In this document: in pieces, positions 24,714 to 35,949 of the stretch
Layout: every line of letters starts with the position of its first letter
How positions within the stretch are numbered: position 1 is the first letter of the stretch
Source: Paraphoma chrysanthemicola
Taxonomy: Eukaryota; Ascomycota; Dothideomycetes; Pleosporales; Phaeosphaeriaceae
NCBI GenBank assembly: GCA_020744225.1
Contig: JAGMWG010000017.1
Coordinates: forward strand, 806,001 to 870,000
Length of the DNA stretch: 64,000 nt
Direction of reading: 5' to 3'
Translations under genes and position numbers: made by a program
The notes under the pieces: generated by a model
What the model was told of the DNA's origin: nothing
Database searches by the model: none
What the model saw: only the letters and a program-made list of their open reading frames with translations

Positions 24714-27700
24714 CTGTAAATGTGTCGTCCAGCGAGTTCGAGTCGCTCTATCCAGTGGTGACCAAGGCCCAAAGGTGGAACGTCCTCCCAGGAAAAGCGG
24801 GACCAAACAGAAGCCAGAATGGAAGAGGGAAACTCAGGCCAGTCCTTTCAAACCATGGACTTCCTTCAACACAGCGTCAAGTTAGTTTGCGATCATTGTG
24901 TAGATCAGATAGGCGAGCGTCAGCCTAGCAGTGTACGTACTTCATCATCCACCAACTTTGTCCAAATCACATGTCCCGCGAGCTCGTGGAATGGAGCTCA
25001 CATATCCAGGGACAAGGTAGTGGCAGTCGTGTACATGATTGGGAATATCTCCTCGATGTGGATCCAGGTCGGCGTGACCAGTGTTAAGGCAGTCCAGTCC
25101 AGAGAAGTGAAGTCGCGTGTTGGTGCAATTTGCCGAACAAGAACATTATTGTAAGGCAATGCGAGAGAATATCTACGATAGCCTGGCGGCTTTACTGTCC
25201 AGCTTCTGGTCCTGTACGGCCAGTGTAAAGTCGATCACGTGTCTAGTGGGTGCATTCGCCATCCGAGAGCCTTCTTGCAACACTGAGCCGCGTTGGCGAG
25301 AACTTTAGCTTGTCGAATCTACAGTCACTGCAAGGGCAGTACACTTTGCGTTCTCATCCAAGTCTCCAGTGGGTAAACAGTGGGAAGTCCATGTGGATCC
25401 GACTCCTGCGCAGAGTTCCAGGTTGGTAATTCCCCTTGGATATCCATGGAAAGTCCTGTAGCCTGGATTGCTGTGTGGCGGCGATAGAGAAAGGAAAGTG
25501 ACAGTAAGGAGACACATGATTTTCGCAACACATGCTTTCGTGAACAGCAAACGCAAAACTAAGCAAGCAAACAATATGGGGAAAAACCATTGGGTAAGTA
25601 CCTAGATAGGGCTCCGTCTGGGTTCCGAATTGTCATTCTGAGCGGTTGCTCTTGTTTGTTGTATGTGTTGTCGTAAAAGGTTGAGTGTTTGTTCGCAGAG
25701 TGTTGTGGAGTACTCGTTGTGCGAGAATGTCGACGTCCAATGTTGATTTTGTGTGGTGAAAAGAGGAGGGAGGAGGAGGAGGGGGACCAAATTCAAAAAG
25801 TGGGCGGCTGTGCTGAGTCTGACCGGAGGGTAGCGCTTGGCTGCCAGCGCATAATGTGGGCCGTTCACACCGAATCCACCAATAACACCGAGCTTGGACT
25901 CGTCCTGGAGGGTAATGGTCAGAAAATTCGCGCGAGTGGGTTGAGGGACGAGGGCTGCTCTTATCACCCTGCATCCGCCTGCCAACTCCTGGTCGCGGGC
26001 GGTTTCGCACCCCTCCTGAGGAGCCGTCGCGGTCGAAGAGACAGGCATTCCGTGCCTTTCGGCGAAATGCAATTATCGCTCAGGGAAATGGCGCTGCACA
26101 TCTAAACTGGGGACTTGGACCGGGCGCACAAATTTGGTTGTGATTTTCGAGGCATTTACCAACCAGACACTGGGACGGCGGCTCGACAGCGCCGCAGATC
26201 CTTGACGGCTCGCTTCTCTCTGACGGCGGCCTCAAACTTGCTTTTCGTCTGCGCCCGAAGCCTGCCGCGATTGTGAGCGGGATGGCGGAATCGCCAAAGT
26301 TAATCAGAGCTCTGTCCTGCAACCGAGTCTTTGATCGCGCAATTTCAGATTACTGATTGATTGATACGGCCCTCGCTTGTGGAGGGCCGGCTGACTCTCC
26401 CCATCGATCCGTGACCTACAGAACTGAATCGTTTCCGATTTGCATAGAAGTTGGATCTAGGTGGTACATCAAAGTCCCTACGCATCGCAGCACTGGATGG
26501 ATGAAGCCCTATGATAGCCCACTGCGCACCTGCACACATCACAGTAGTACAAACCATCAACGAAAGACCCTTCGTTGTACAGTGCACGTAGGCGGCTGCG
26601 CCGGGAGCGTCGCACAGACGCCTACAACACGCTTCGATGTGGCGATTCGTGGTTGAACAATGACCTTGTTCCAACTCAGCGGCGCAGACTACCCACCAGT
26701 CTGTCGCACAGCATTGCTTCACCGGACGTCACTTCTCCGAACCTGTGTTCCGGTCAGTTTCCGATGCTGAGGAACAAAAGCGTGTAATATAAACGTTGGT
26801 AGGTAAAATATCAGATAGGAGCGAAAGACAATGCTTGTTGGTTCCTCATTGGTCACATGACCTAAGATGAACTATGCTTATGTGTAATGGTATCATCAGG
26901 AAAGGAGAGGTGTTGTATTGCAGGGGATGAACATACCCTAAATTTTGCGATCAGAATGGTGTGTGAAGCCCGAGTCGATCCGATTGAGAATGCGAAGTCG
27001 GCAGAAGGGGGCTATGCTGTGTTAATGGCAAGTTCGACGAGGACGCGATGTCGCGCTACGTGAAGATCTCGTCTCGTGTGAACCACGGAGTGCTCCCCGG
27101 TGTCAGGGTTGAGGGCGGACGGGAACGCGTTTTAATGGCAGGGTAACTTGGGCTCGGAACATGGCGCCCGCCCCTGGCAATCTTGTCCCTATGAGGGGAG
27201 ACTCGCTGCCTAAGTCGGTGAGCCTCAAGTACTGTAGGTACGCCGTTGAATCCTCAGAGGTCGGGGGATTGTTAGGATTGGCATCTCTGACTCGTTATAC
27301 TTTCAGTGGTGGTGTGGACAGGCGACGCGTCCTCATACTGATCAACGTGCGCATCTTACACGTGTGGTTGCAGTGCAGCTTCCGGAGGCGATGTCTTCTG
27401 GCAGAAGGTGTGTCGGAGAAAGGACGAGTTTCTCTGAAAAACCTTTCCGCTTGCCGGCAGAACCCCGGCCCGAAACGTCCAGCATCAAGGGTCTAGCCTG
27501 TGACTAAGCAGCGTCGACGTCACGGACCTCGGTGTCCACGTGACTTTGTCTCGCACCTGAATGCGATCATCAAGGCCTATGTGCAAACCCGTAAGGAGCG
27601 CGCAGTCCAAAACCGTCGAACATAATATCAAAGCGATCCAGGTACGCTATTTTTCCACAAGGCCCGCACCCGTGACATCGATGAGTGCATTGCGGGTCGT

Positions 27701-28441
27701 CCGATGCCTTAGGGCACATCAAGGCATCATCATCGAGCTGCATTAGTACCCAGGCCAGCTCTTAGTCAGTTTCGTCCATCAGGAAGGGCCGCAACACAGC
27801 ACGCAAGACCACCCAACCTTGGGTCTCCCAGCATGGCGACTTGTTTCCCCGGTTCGATAGTGTTCACCTCAAAGGCTAGCGCGATCGTGACGCTTCCCCA
27901 GAGCCAGATCGCCAATGAGGAGTTGGATTGAGCTTGCACAACGTCCGGACTTTGATTCGTTCGGGAGGATGTTCGCGACAGCTTGTCTCTTGTGGCGGCC
28001 AATTGCGTCAGGTTACTGCCTGTCGTATGCGGCTGTCAGCTGTTTTTGGACTTCGTGTAAGCAAAGCGTTTTGATGCTACCATTCTCATTTGTCCCCTAG
28101 CAGCCACGTATCATATGATCCAGTCCGAACTCATTCAAGCGTTATCATCATCCTTTCCATCTCATTGTTACAGCACCCAGGGTCCAACCGCACGTTTGGG
28201 GAGCGGGGTCAGACTCAGTTGCAGCTGATTGGTACGATCACCCATCGTCTGCGTAATACCTCATGAGCACGAGATCGTACGTTGAGGGGGCTCACTCAGC
28301 CGAAGAGGGGTTTATGAAGCGGTAATACCTCTCAAGTTTCACTTTAGATTCACGCTGTTCACTCTCAAATATATCGTCATCGATTCATCTGGCTCCGTTA
28401 TACATCAACTCTTCTTCACTCCGCTCAAAATCTAAGTCACA
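24714..28441. other. Gene-poor 3.7 kb region
   Basis: Lies between two divergently transcribed genes, so it contains both promoters and possibly non-coding transcripts or unrecognised 5' exons of the C2H2 gene. Frames of 90-160 codons occur on both strands (e.g. 25602..26072, 25689..26105) but overlap antiparallel and show no domain or intron pattern. I saw no transposon ends or tRNA. Confidence 0.4.
28285..28310 (+). promoter_or_regulatory. Pair of STRE-like AGGGG elements
   Basis: AGGGG at 28285..28289 and 28306..28310, 132-157 bases upstream of the small-protein ATG, with a reverse copy CCCCT at 28094..28098. AGGGG is the core site of Msn2/4-type stress regulators. Five-base motifs are common by chance, so support is modest. 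Confidence 0.35.
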
Positions 28442-28920
28442 ATGCCTTCTCCCTTCCACCAGAAGTACTCCTCCCAGAGCCATAAGGTCTTCGGAGACAA
28501 CCCTGTACCAGCAATGCCAGAGGCACCCAAGCAAGACAATGAGCGACGTGGCTCTGATTCTTCAATGACCTCCGGACCATCATCTCCAACAGATGGCCGA
28601 CGCCGGGTAAGTCTTTCACATCTGTTTTGCAATATCGTCAAGCTGATACTTTTGTCAAGTCCTCCACGACCCAAAGGTTTGGCAACTTGCACAGTTTAAA
28701 GCGACCAGAAGATGAGCAAAGTGCTGCAAGGAGACAGTCTCTGCACGACTCGTACGGCAAGGTTGGTTTCGTCGGAACTCTATGGAACAAGTAAGCATTG
28801 GACACCGTGAAATGTTGTATTTTGCTAACATTATACAGCTTCACTCGGGGACCATCCACAACCACATCCACTACGGCCCAGAAGAAAGAGCCACGCGATA
28901 CCACCACACTACGTGGCTGA
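28442..28920 (+). CDS. Small Ser/Arg/Pro-rich protein, three exons, function unknown
   Basis: Exons 28442..28606, 28660..28790, 28839..28920, 125 aa. The three exons join in frame (RRR|SSTTQRFGN and GTLWNN|FTRGPS). The N-terminus MPSPFHQKYSSQSHKVFGDN and the VPAMPEAPK block look like a family motif, as does the aromatic GFVGTLWNNFTRGP near the C-terminus. No signal peptide, membrane segment or catalytic motif is visible. It is predicted hydrophilic and largely disordered. The composition and the upstream AGGGG pair suggest a stress- or conidiation-induced protein, which is inference only. Confidence 0.75.
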
Positions 28921-29520
28921 ACATCACAATACTTAAAGCCTTATGCGAACGATGGCGACCACACCCAAAGGCAGTGTTGGCATGGAGGCGATGTACAGAC
29001 TGTGTACTGAGTATGACACCCTTCGCAACGTATTATATCGTTCCGGCGCTGAACTGCTGTCTACTATTTGTATAATAAGCGTTACGACATTATGAGTTTA
29101 CAATGGACATTTTAATTCAAGATGCATTCATGCGTACGTCTTGAGTCTTGCTTATGATGTTTTTGTGAGGAATGTTGGGCAGAGTTGAACAAAGCTTTGT
29201 TGGACATTTGGTGTTGTGAACTTTCACGTTCAGATGTGGAGCTAGCCCCCACTTTCGAGTGATTGGTTGTAGCGTCCGAGCGCGATGAGTGACGTCGGAA
29301 CTTCCAAATCGACACTTGGTCAAACAATACAACTGCAGCGCAACAACGCACATCACAGAAAACTCCACACGATTAGTGCTTCCAAACCCGCAGCTACATC
29401 CCTCTCGCCATAAACCGTTCGGCAACAACGCACCATTGGACGCCCAGTGCAGCGTCGACCGACCTAAGAATTGCACACAGTGCAGCTGCAGGGCATCACT
29501 TATAGGTCCTAGCCAAGATC
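28921..29520. other. Intergenic, USE1 promoter side
   Basis: Follows the small-protein gene and precedes USE1. No supported features. Confidence 0.45.
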
Positions 29521-30473
29521 ATGACTTCCGTGGCAAGCTCAACACCAGGCTATCCCGATACAGCTTCGATAAATCTTAATCGATTATTGTCAAGACTGGA
29601 GCGCATAGTACTCGTAGACCCTTCACCGCAGCTGCGCAAATCGAACTATGAGCGCGCGCGCGTCACTGCTGTATGTTCAATATGCCTCATTTCCTTATGC
29701 AGTATGTCTGATGAGAGTGTCAGAATATAGAACACGCGCGCACACTACTTCTCAACCTCGAACACAATGCATCCACCATACCCTCGAAATCGAAGAAAGC
29801 AGCCCTACAGACCGACCTCCAGCAAAAGCGCGAGCTCATCAAGCAGCTCAACCAGCGCATATACGACCTGAACCAGCTCGACGACTCGATCTCAGAAGGC
29901 TCTGTCGATTCGGACGAGGAGGACGAAGACAACTTCCCGTCTTATGCGCCGCGGATACAAGCAGAAGCAGGCAGAGACGTGTCAACATCAACCGAGGGCA
30001 ATGAGGCGCTACGGAATGCGGCAGAAAACCTAACCTCGGAGTTACGGCGGCGCGGCAAAGCAGATGCTGCGCAAGGCGCACAATCAGCGTCGGGGAACTC
30101 GCTTTTCCCTTCGAAACCCACCACAACGACGGGCGACCCATCGCTACCGCAGACCGAAGCCCTCCTCTCGCACCACCGCGACGAACAGGAATCCCTCACA
30201 ACTTCACTGCTTGACATGGCGAAGCAGCTGAAGCAGCAGTCTCTGCTGTTTGGACAGACGCTGGAGAGTGACAAGAGTATAGTCGACCGTGCGGTGTCGG
30301 GGCTGGATCAGAATCAGTTGAATATGGACGCGGCAAGTCGGCGCATGGGCACGCTGAGGAAGATGACGGAAGGCAAGGGCTGGTTTGCGCGGATGAAGCT
30401 GTATGGCTTAATCTTTGGACTGTGGGTCATTGCGTTCTTGATTGTGTTTGTTGGGCCGAAGATACGATTCTGA
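29521..30473 (+). CDS. USE1: SNARE protein Use1, ER retrograde fusion
   Basis: Exons 29521..29670 and 29724..30473, 299 aa. Use1 is the Qc-type SNARE on the ER membrane that receives Golgi-derived COPI vesicles with Ufe1, Sec20 and Sec22. The N-terminal helical part (INLNRLLSRLERIVL, then NIEHARTLLLNLE) is followed by a coiled coil (DLQQKRELIKQLNQRIYDL). The SNARE motif is ESLTTSLLDMAKQLKQQSLL to LNMDAASRRMGTLRKMTEG. A single C-terminal membrane anchor LYGLIFGLWVIAFLIVFVG ends four residues before the stop, as expected for a tail-anchored SNARE. The 53-nt intron restores RVTANIEHAR. It is tail-to-tail with the broken acidic ORF. Confidence 0.9.
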
Positions 30474-30761
30474 GGAGGCTTGCGGAAAGGTGGAGAGGAG
30501 CAGGATCAATATACCCATGTTATGATTACTGTGCTTGTAGAACGGATGTCGAGTCGTGGTGTCGCAGAGGCTAGTCCGCTCGGCGTGGCATGCATGGAAC
30601 TGTGACTCCAAATCACAGCAAAGTGCTCGAATCAACCAATCCTTCATGATGAAGACAGCAAAGAAACTTCTACATTGCATATCGAGTTATTCTATCTTGA
30701 CACTGTCCTCTCGAGTTCCAAAACTCAGTGACACTTCACGGTGCATTTCTACGACTGTTCA

Positions 30762-31320
30762 TTAGTGATGGCCCCAGTCATTCCCATGGTCGCTCTCATT
30801 ATCATTCTCACAGTAGTCTTCGTAGCAATCCTCATGTTTGTCCGTGTCGCTATCCTCGTCACTGTATGCATACGCATCCATGTATTCATCCTCACATTCT
30901 GATCGTCTACGTCTTCGGCGTCAACCTCATGACTGTCTTCGCTTTCATTTTCGTGTTCGTCGTCACAGTCCTCCTTATTGACCCGATCATCGTCGGACTT
31001 ATCATCGTGATACAGCGCCGATAGTAGTGCGTTTTTCTGCTGACTTGTTTCCGCGTCTTCGTTCTTTGTCGAACAATATTATCAGGCTTAAGGACCTTCT
31101 CAAACTCCCATCCATATTCACGTTCATAGTGTCTTCCGACAGTTACATATGCAGTGTCGTCATCGATCGGAAATGGCTCGTCCTTGAGGCGATCGATTCC
31201 GCGCAGAGTGCGTTCATACTCTGCACGTCTGCGCTGGTAGTCGTCCGCATTCTGCTCATCTCTGACTGAGGAGACGAAAAAATTCGTCAGCCATGTTACG
31301 ATGAGATATGATTTAGACAA
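30762..31320 (-). pseudogene. Frame-broken gene for an acidic protein
   Basis: Three consecutive frames read as one plausible protein, but only with two frame changes. The 5' part (31320 to about 31080) encodes DDYQRRRAEYERTLRGIDRL and EREYGWEFEKVLKPDN. The next frame (to about 30905) encodes NALLSALYHDDKSDDDR followed by a long Asp/Glu run. The third frame encodes EDEYMDAYAYSDEDSDTD and ends HGNDWGHH at a TAA at 30762. Both shifts go the same way (-1). No intron of normal length fits the junctions. It could be a decayed gene, sequence errors, or unusual splicing. The family was not recognised. Confidence 0.4.
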
Positions 31321-32204
31321 TTGCGAGTGATATAGTCATTGCGAATTCAAGCACATGCCACCAGCGAGTCCGATGTACTGAGAGAATTGCCTCGTGTTAT
31401 CGATGAATGATCGTGTTCTTCCGGCACGCCTAATTAGACGATGTTAGCTTGTTAGAAAGCTCTGTATTCTACCTTATTTTCTATCAACAATCATAAAACA
31501 AATTCAACAATTGAAGAAGTTATCAAAGAAAGAGTAAATCTTAGAAAAACTAGCTAGATGTAGTATCATGGATTCCAGCTTGTTTTAGCATGCCTTACGC
31601 ACACGGACACAGAACGCACACTTCGCGCACAGACACGGTATGGTTATTTGGCGCTACACCTGCGAAGGGATCAAGCAGCCACACGGTGATACTTCCCATT
31701 TAGGCCATCTGAAGGCTTCAGCTCGCGTAAAATACGACAGTATGCCCACACAATCAACAGCAGCGTAGGCTCAGCCCGCGCACGGACTGCACAGGCACCC
31801 TCGACCACGACTACAGCCTCTTTACACCATCCATCGGAACACCCAGGGATCCTGCAACAACCCACACAGGCTGCCTCTCCAACAACAAAACTTATTATAG
31901 ACTTTGCCGCTGCTAGTCTATTTCATTGGTAGGAACAGACTACTTGTGTCTAGACAGCAAATGATTCTTTCGTTGTGGTCGCGAGTTGGCTACTTATTGA
32001 GTTCGCCCCCACCGTCCCATTGGACGTGCGACGAGGCTGTGATAAGGCGTCGATGACAAGGGTCTGATTGAGTGTGGGTGGTTTGAGTTACAGCCTTGTC
32101 ACTAGTTATCTATTGGGTATGTATCTACGCTGCGCATATATGGCTTGGGACAGGCCGAGTTTGCGTTCAGAGCAATTCGTCAGCCGCGCCTTTTTCACGC
32201 CAGA
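31321..32204. other. AT-richer intergenic stretch before the NACHT gene
   Basis: Around 31440..31570 the sequence is visibly richer in A and T than neighbouring genes, which fits a decayed or mutated accessory segment. No transposon or gene was recognised. Confidence 0.4.
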
Positions 32205-34779
32205 ATGGAGCCCTTCTCTGCCCTCAGTGTTGCGACTGCCGTTGTTCAGTTTCTTGATTTTACTGGAAAGGTCGTTTCTGGTACGTACCGGATCTATCAA
32301 GGGAACGCGCCAAGGGGTTCGGAGTCCAATTCAGATCTGCGAAGTATCACATCAGGCCTCAATGCACTCACCGCGCACCTCGAAAGCTCGCAGATTAATA
32401 TTCAATCCGGATCCTCTCCCCAGGATGCCAATTTGATGGTTCTGGCTAGGAATTGCAATGCAGTTGGGAGACAGCTACTCGCCCTTCTGACTCGGTTACA
32501 GTCTGGAAGCACCCACAGTTTCTGGCCGAGTTTCCGCACCGCCTTGCGGACCATCTGGAGCGAGGCTGATGTGGAGAAACTTTCGCGTAGCTTGGACAGC
32601 TATCGACAGCAGATTTCTATGCACATTTTGATCTCGCTGAGGTATGTTGCTGATTCAACGGCTGTTGTTCTTCCGAACCCTGATTTGCTCATGGCCCACC
32701 AGGGACCAGGCTGCTCTCGCCAGCCAGCATCAATCGAAGAAGCTGTCGCAGACTCAAGTGACCTGTCAAGAGGTTTTGGACAAAATTGTGAAGCAAGGGC
32801 AATGGCAAGCGGACATCATCGCTGCAATCGAACGAAGCCATGCAAGAAAGTCTTCGGGAACCGACTTCATCGCACCTCCACAAGATATGTCCACGAAGAG
32901 GTCGTCAGAGGATCTTCATCGTGCCATAATCAGTACACTATATTTCCCAGAAGTTGAGCGCCGTTACGAAAAAATCTCACTTGCACATAAGGAGACTTTT
33001 AAATGGGTTTTTCGTTCTTCGGCCAGGAGCAAAACATGGACGAAACTTCCTGCCTGGATCGTAGACAAAAACGCACCGCTTTACTGGGTCACCGGGAAAG
33101 CTGGATCAGGAAAATCTACACTCATGAGATACGTTGTTGATCATGAAGAGACAAGAAACTCCCTACAAGCCTGGGCTGGCAATCAAAAGTTGATCACGGC
33201 TTTCTTCTTCTTCTGGAACTCTGGTTCAGCCATGCAGATGTCATATGAAGGCCTCGTGAGAGCACTACTGTACCAGATACTAGAGCAGGCACCTGATCTC
33301 GTTCCAATTGCTCTGCCACACAAAGTGGAAGCTGCCATGTTACTTGGGGAACATATCTATCAACGAATAGAAACGAACGTGTGGACAAGCGAAGAACTCT
33401 TGCGTGCCTTCCGACTCATCATTAGGAAAGGCACGGCAAAGTACAGGATCGCGTTTTTCATCGATGGAATGGATGAGTTCCAGGGGAAGCCTGCAGATCT
33501 TGTCGATTTCGTTATGAGCCTCACTACATCTCAAACGAAAGTTTGTGCAGCAAGTCGACCCTGGATTGTTTTCGAAGATGCATTTGGGCGCCGACCCCAT
33601 CTGCGGCTCGAGGATCTTACCCATAACGACATTAATCATTACGTCAACTCCAAGATGAGCGCCAGTCCAGGCTTTAGAGCATTGCATGAGCTTGACTCCA
33701 CTGCGACTCGAGAGATTGTTGACAGTGTGTGCAAGAAATCTTCCGGTGTATTTCTCTGGGTCCAACTAGTCACACAATCCCTGCTCGACGGCCTCTCAGA
33801 AGGCGAGAAGCTTGTTGAGTTGCAACTTAGACTCCAAAGTCTACCTGAAGACCTTGAAGATCTATTCAAAAAGGTGTTAGAAGGGCTGACTGAAAAGCAC
33901 TTGGCAAGAGCAGCGCAGTTCTTTCAACTTGTGCGAAGCTCGGATGTACCACTCACACTCTTGGATATGTCATTCGCAGACGAGGACGACCCCAAATATG
34001 GTCTCAAAGCGCGCTGTGCAGTCATAGATCCAAAAGAGGCGAATGGAAGAGCAGAGCTCATGAGGCGTCGCCTCGTTGCATGCTGCAAAGGCTTACTCGA
34101 GGCCAAGACTATCAAAGGGGGTGCACTGGCTCATGCACATGTCCAATACCTTCATCGCACAGTCAAAGACTGGCTAGAGCAAGACAGCGTTCTAGTGAAG
34201 TTCCAATTAGTCAGCCGCGCTGACTTCAACCTCAACCGCCGCCTATACACCGTTCATTTGATGCGGCTAAAATGCCACTCTTTGAGGGATCTCGAGGATA
34301 GCATAATATGGGATCCAGCGATGGCGGCCATTGGGTACGCTGGCCGCTCTGATCCGGACACGAACCTACTAGTTCTTCTACTCAACGAGGTCGATAAAGC
34401 TGCATCATACCTCGCAACGACCCGACTGTCAGACGGCAGCAATTACCTTGAGCGCGTGTCCCAGCCATGGGGTGGTAACGCAGGACACTGGACGTGGATC
34501 ATGATCCCATGTCGCGAGTGCAAGAGCTTCTTGGGGTATGCTGTACAACATGGGATGATTGACTACGTGCGAGCGATGTTGATGTCCATGTCTCCATCTG
34601 AAGCTACTCTGGAAGTTCCCCGGCTTATTGAGCTTGCGAAGGAGTCTGATTCAGACCGCGCTTTATTGGAGCTTTTAAGGAGTCATACGCATCAATTTAA
34701 GATTGATGGACGGGCCAACACTCCGTCAGATCGCTCTAGTCTGCGCAAGAAGCGATACTGTTGCTTTTGTTTTGGTTGA
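32205..34779 (+). CDS. NACHT-domain STAND NTPase (fungal NLR-like)
   Basis: Exons 32205..32641 and 32703..34779, 837 aa. The N-terminal domain MEPFSALSVATAVVQFLDF is the helical region common at the start of fungal STAND proteins. The NACHT domain contains YWVTGKAGSGKSTLMRY (Walker A, about residues 273-289) and RIAFFIDGMDEF (Walker B, about 395). It also has a sensor-like SRPWIVFEDAF and the LRLEDLTHNDINHYV block typical of these NTPases. The remaining 350 residues form a helical region without WD40, ankyrin or TPR repeats. The tail RYCCFCFG is Cys-rich. The intron restores SLRDQAALASQ. Such proteins mediate non-self recognition and incompatibility cell death in fungi; that role here is inferred. 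A decayed HET-domain fragment lies 120 bases downstream. Confidence 0.9.
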
Positions 34780-34902
34780 AAACACATCGAGAGATAATTG
34801 ATATTTTGATATTTGACTAAGCAGTCTCTCTCTCGATGCAAGCGACTTCCAGTTTGGAGGCATGGGTCTCACTATCGTGGAGTTTTTGGGATTGACCAGC
34901 GC

Positions 34903-35187
34903 TTATACAGACCCTGTCTTGCCATACATCATTAAGCCAATCCAATGTGTCATATCGTAAGCGTACTGAAAAGTAATATCGATAATTTGGACGACTTGCA
35001 GATTCTCTTTAGTTGTCCTGGTTAGCACTACACCAACCCAGCAATGACTCAGGCTGGTATATTGGACTTTGTGCTCCAAATCTGTGTTTACAAACAGACA
35101 TACTTGCGGACCTTGGACTCTATCACCCGAGTCGGTAGCATTAGGGCGCCAAGTGCGAGGCATACTGTGTGCTCTTCTTCTTCGCAT
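34903..35187 (-). pseudogene. Degenerate HET-domain fragment
   Basis: The open frame carries the hallmark of the heterokaryon-incompatibility (HET) domain: VQYTSLSHCWVGVVLTRTT followed by KENLQ and TFQYAYDMTHWIGL. Compare the family pattern Y-x-A-L-S-H-C-W-G...L-T-T-x-N-L...T-F-x-D-A...T-R-x-L-G. The LSHCWG Gly is displaced by a Val, the segment between NLQ and TFQ is shortened, and the YLWIDSLCI block expected next is missing. No complete HET gene surrounds it, so I call a relic. Confidence 0.6.
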
Positions 35188-35949
35188 ATCTGCTGGCTAC
35201 ATCTGACTCGCCTATCGTCACACTAGCAGTCCTAATGCGGGAAGGAAGGCTGCGAGAAGCTCGATCCTTTGAGGATCAATTAGTGTTCTGAGCTATCGTC
35301 TTTAAAGGTACGTTCACTGAAGTGCCTCGAGCTGAATACATATCGAAGGTGGCGGACTCATAGTGTGCAATGAAGGACGATTCCATGGCCCAAGATCGCT
35401 TCCGGACCCGGATGTCTATGTCTGTCAATGGCCCATGAGCTTTACGATGGTATGGGCGAGGGCGCATGGATCGCAGCCCAGTTCTGCCGACATGATAAGA
35501 ATTTGAAGTGGAAGGCGACGCCATCGCTCTTCAAGCAGTAACAGATACTAAATTTGCGTCAGTTCAAGACATTGCTCGATTTCTCCCGGCCGAGCTGGAG
35601 CTTTTCTTTGAATGCGGAGGCCGTCTTGTGCAATGCCTAGGCTGACGAATTAGTCTGCACCTCCAAGCGAAGAGCTTATTTTAGATGACATAATATGAAG
35701 CGTGTACGGTATCGAAATTGAAACTTGGCCCAAGTCTCGTTCATCTACCCTCCGCTAGCGCCAGTTTGGACATTTCCCACATCTGAACAACCATGGCCTA
35801 CGTCACAATCATAGCTATCTCAACTACGTTGGAGAGGAGAGAAGCCCCTCGACTTTCACGGGACATCAGAGGCCGCTATCGAAACGCAGAGAAGATGTTA
35901 CTGAAACTCTAGTTGTACCGTACTGACTACTGTTTCTGGTCGTGCATAT
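35188..35949. other. Intergenic, HET relic to transporter gene
   Basis: May contain further decayed parts of the HET gene, but I cannot recognise any. Only short frames are present. Confidence 0.4.

Noticed and set aside
25305..25574. 89-codon frame starting with a hydrophobic segment, possible small secreted protein
   Set aside because: The hydrophobic start is followed by a second Met and no clear cleavage context. Cys are few and all three frames are open here, so chance is likely.
31440..31570. AT-rich patch as evidence of RIP-mutated transposon
   Set aside because: No transposon-like protein remnants or terminal repeats could be found, and I cannot compute RIP indices by eye.
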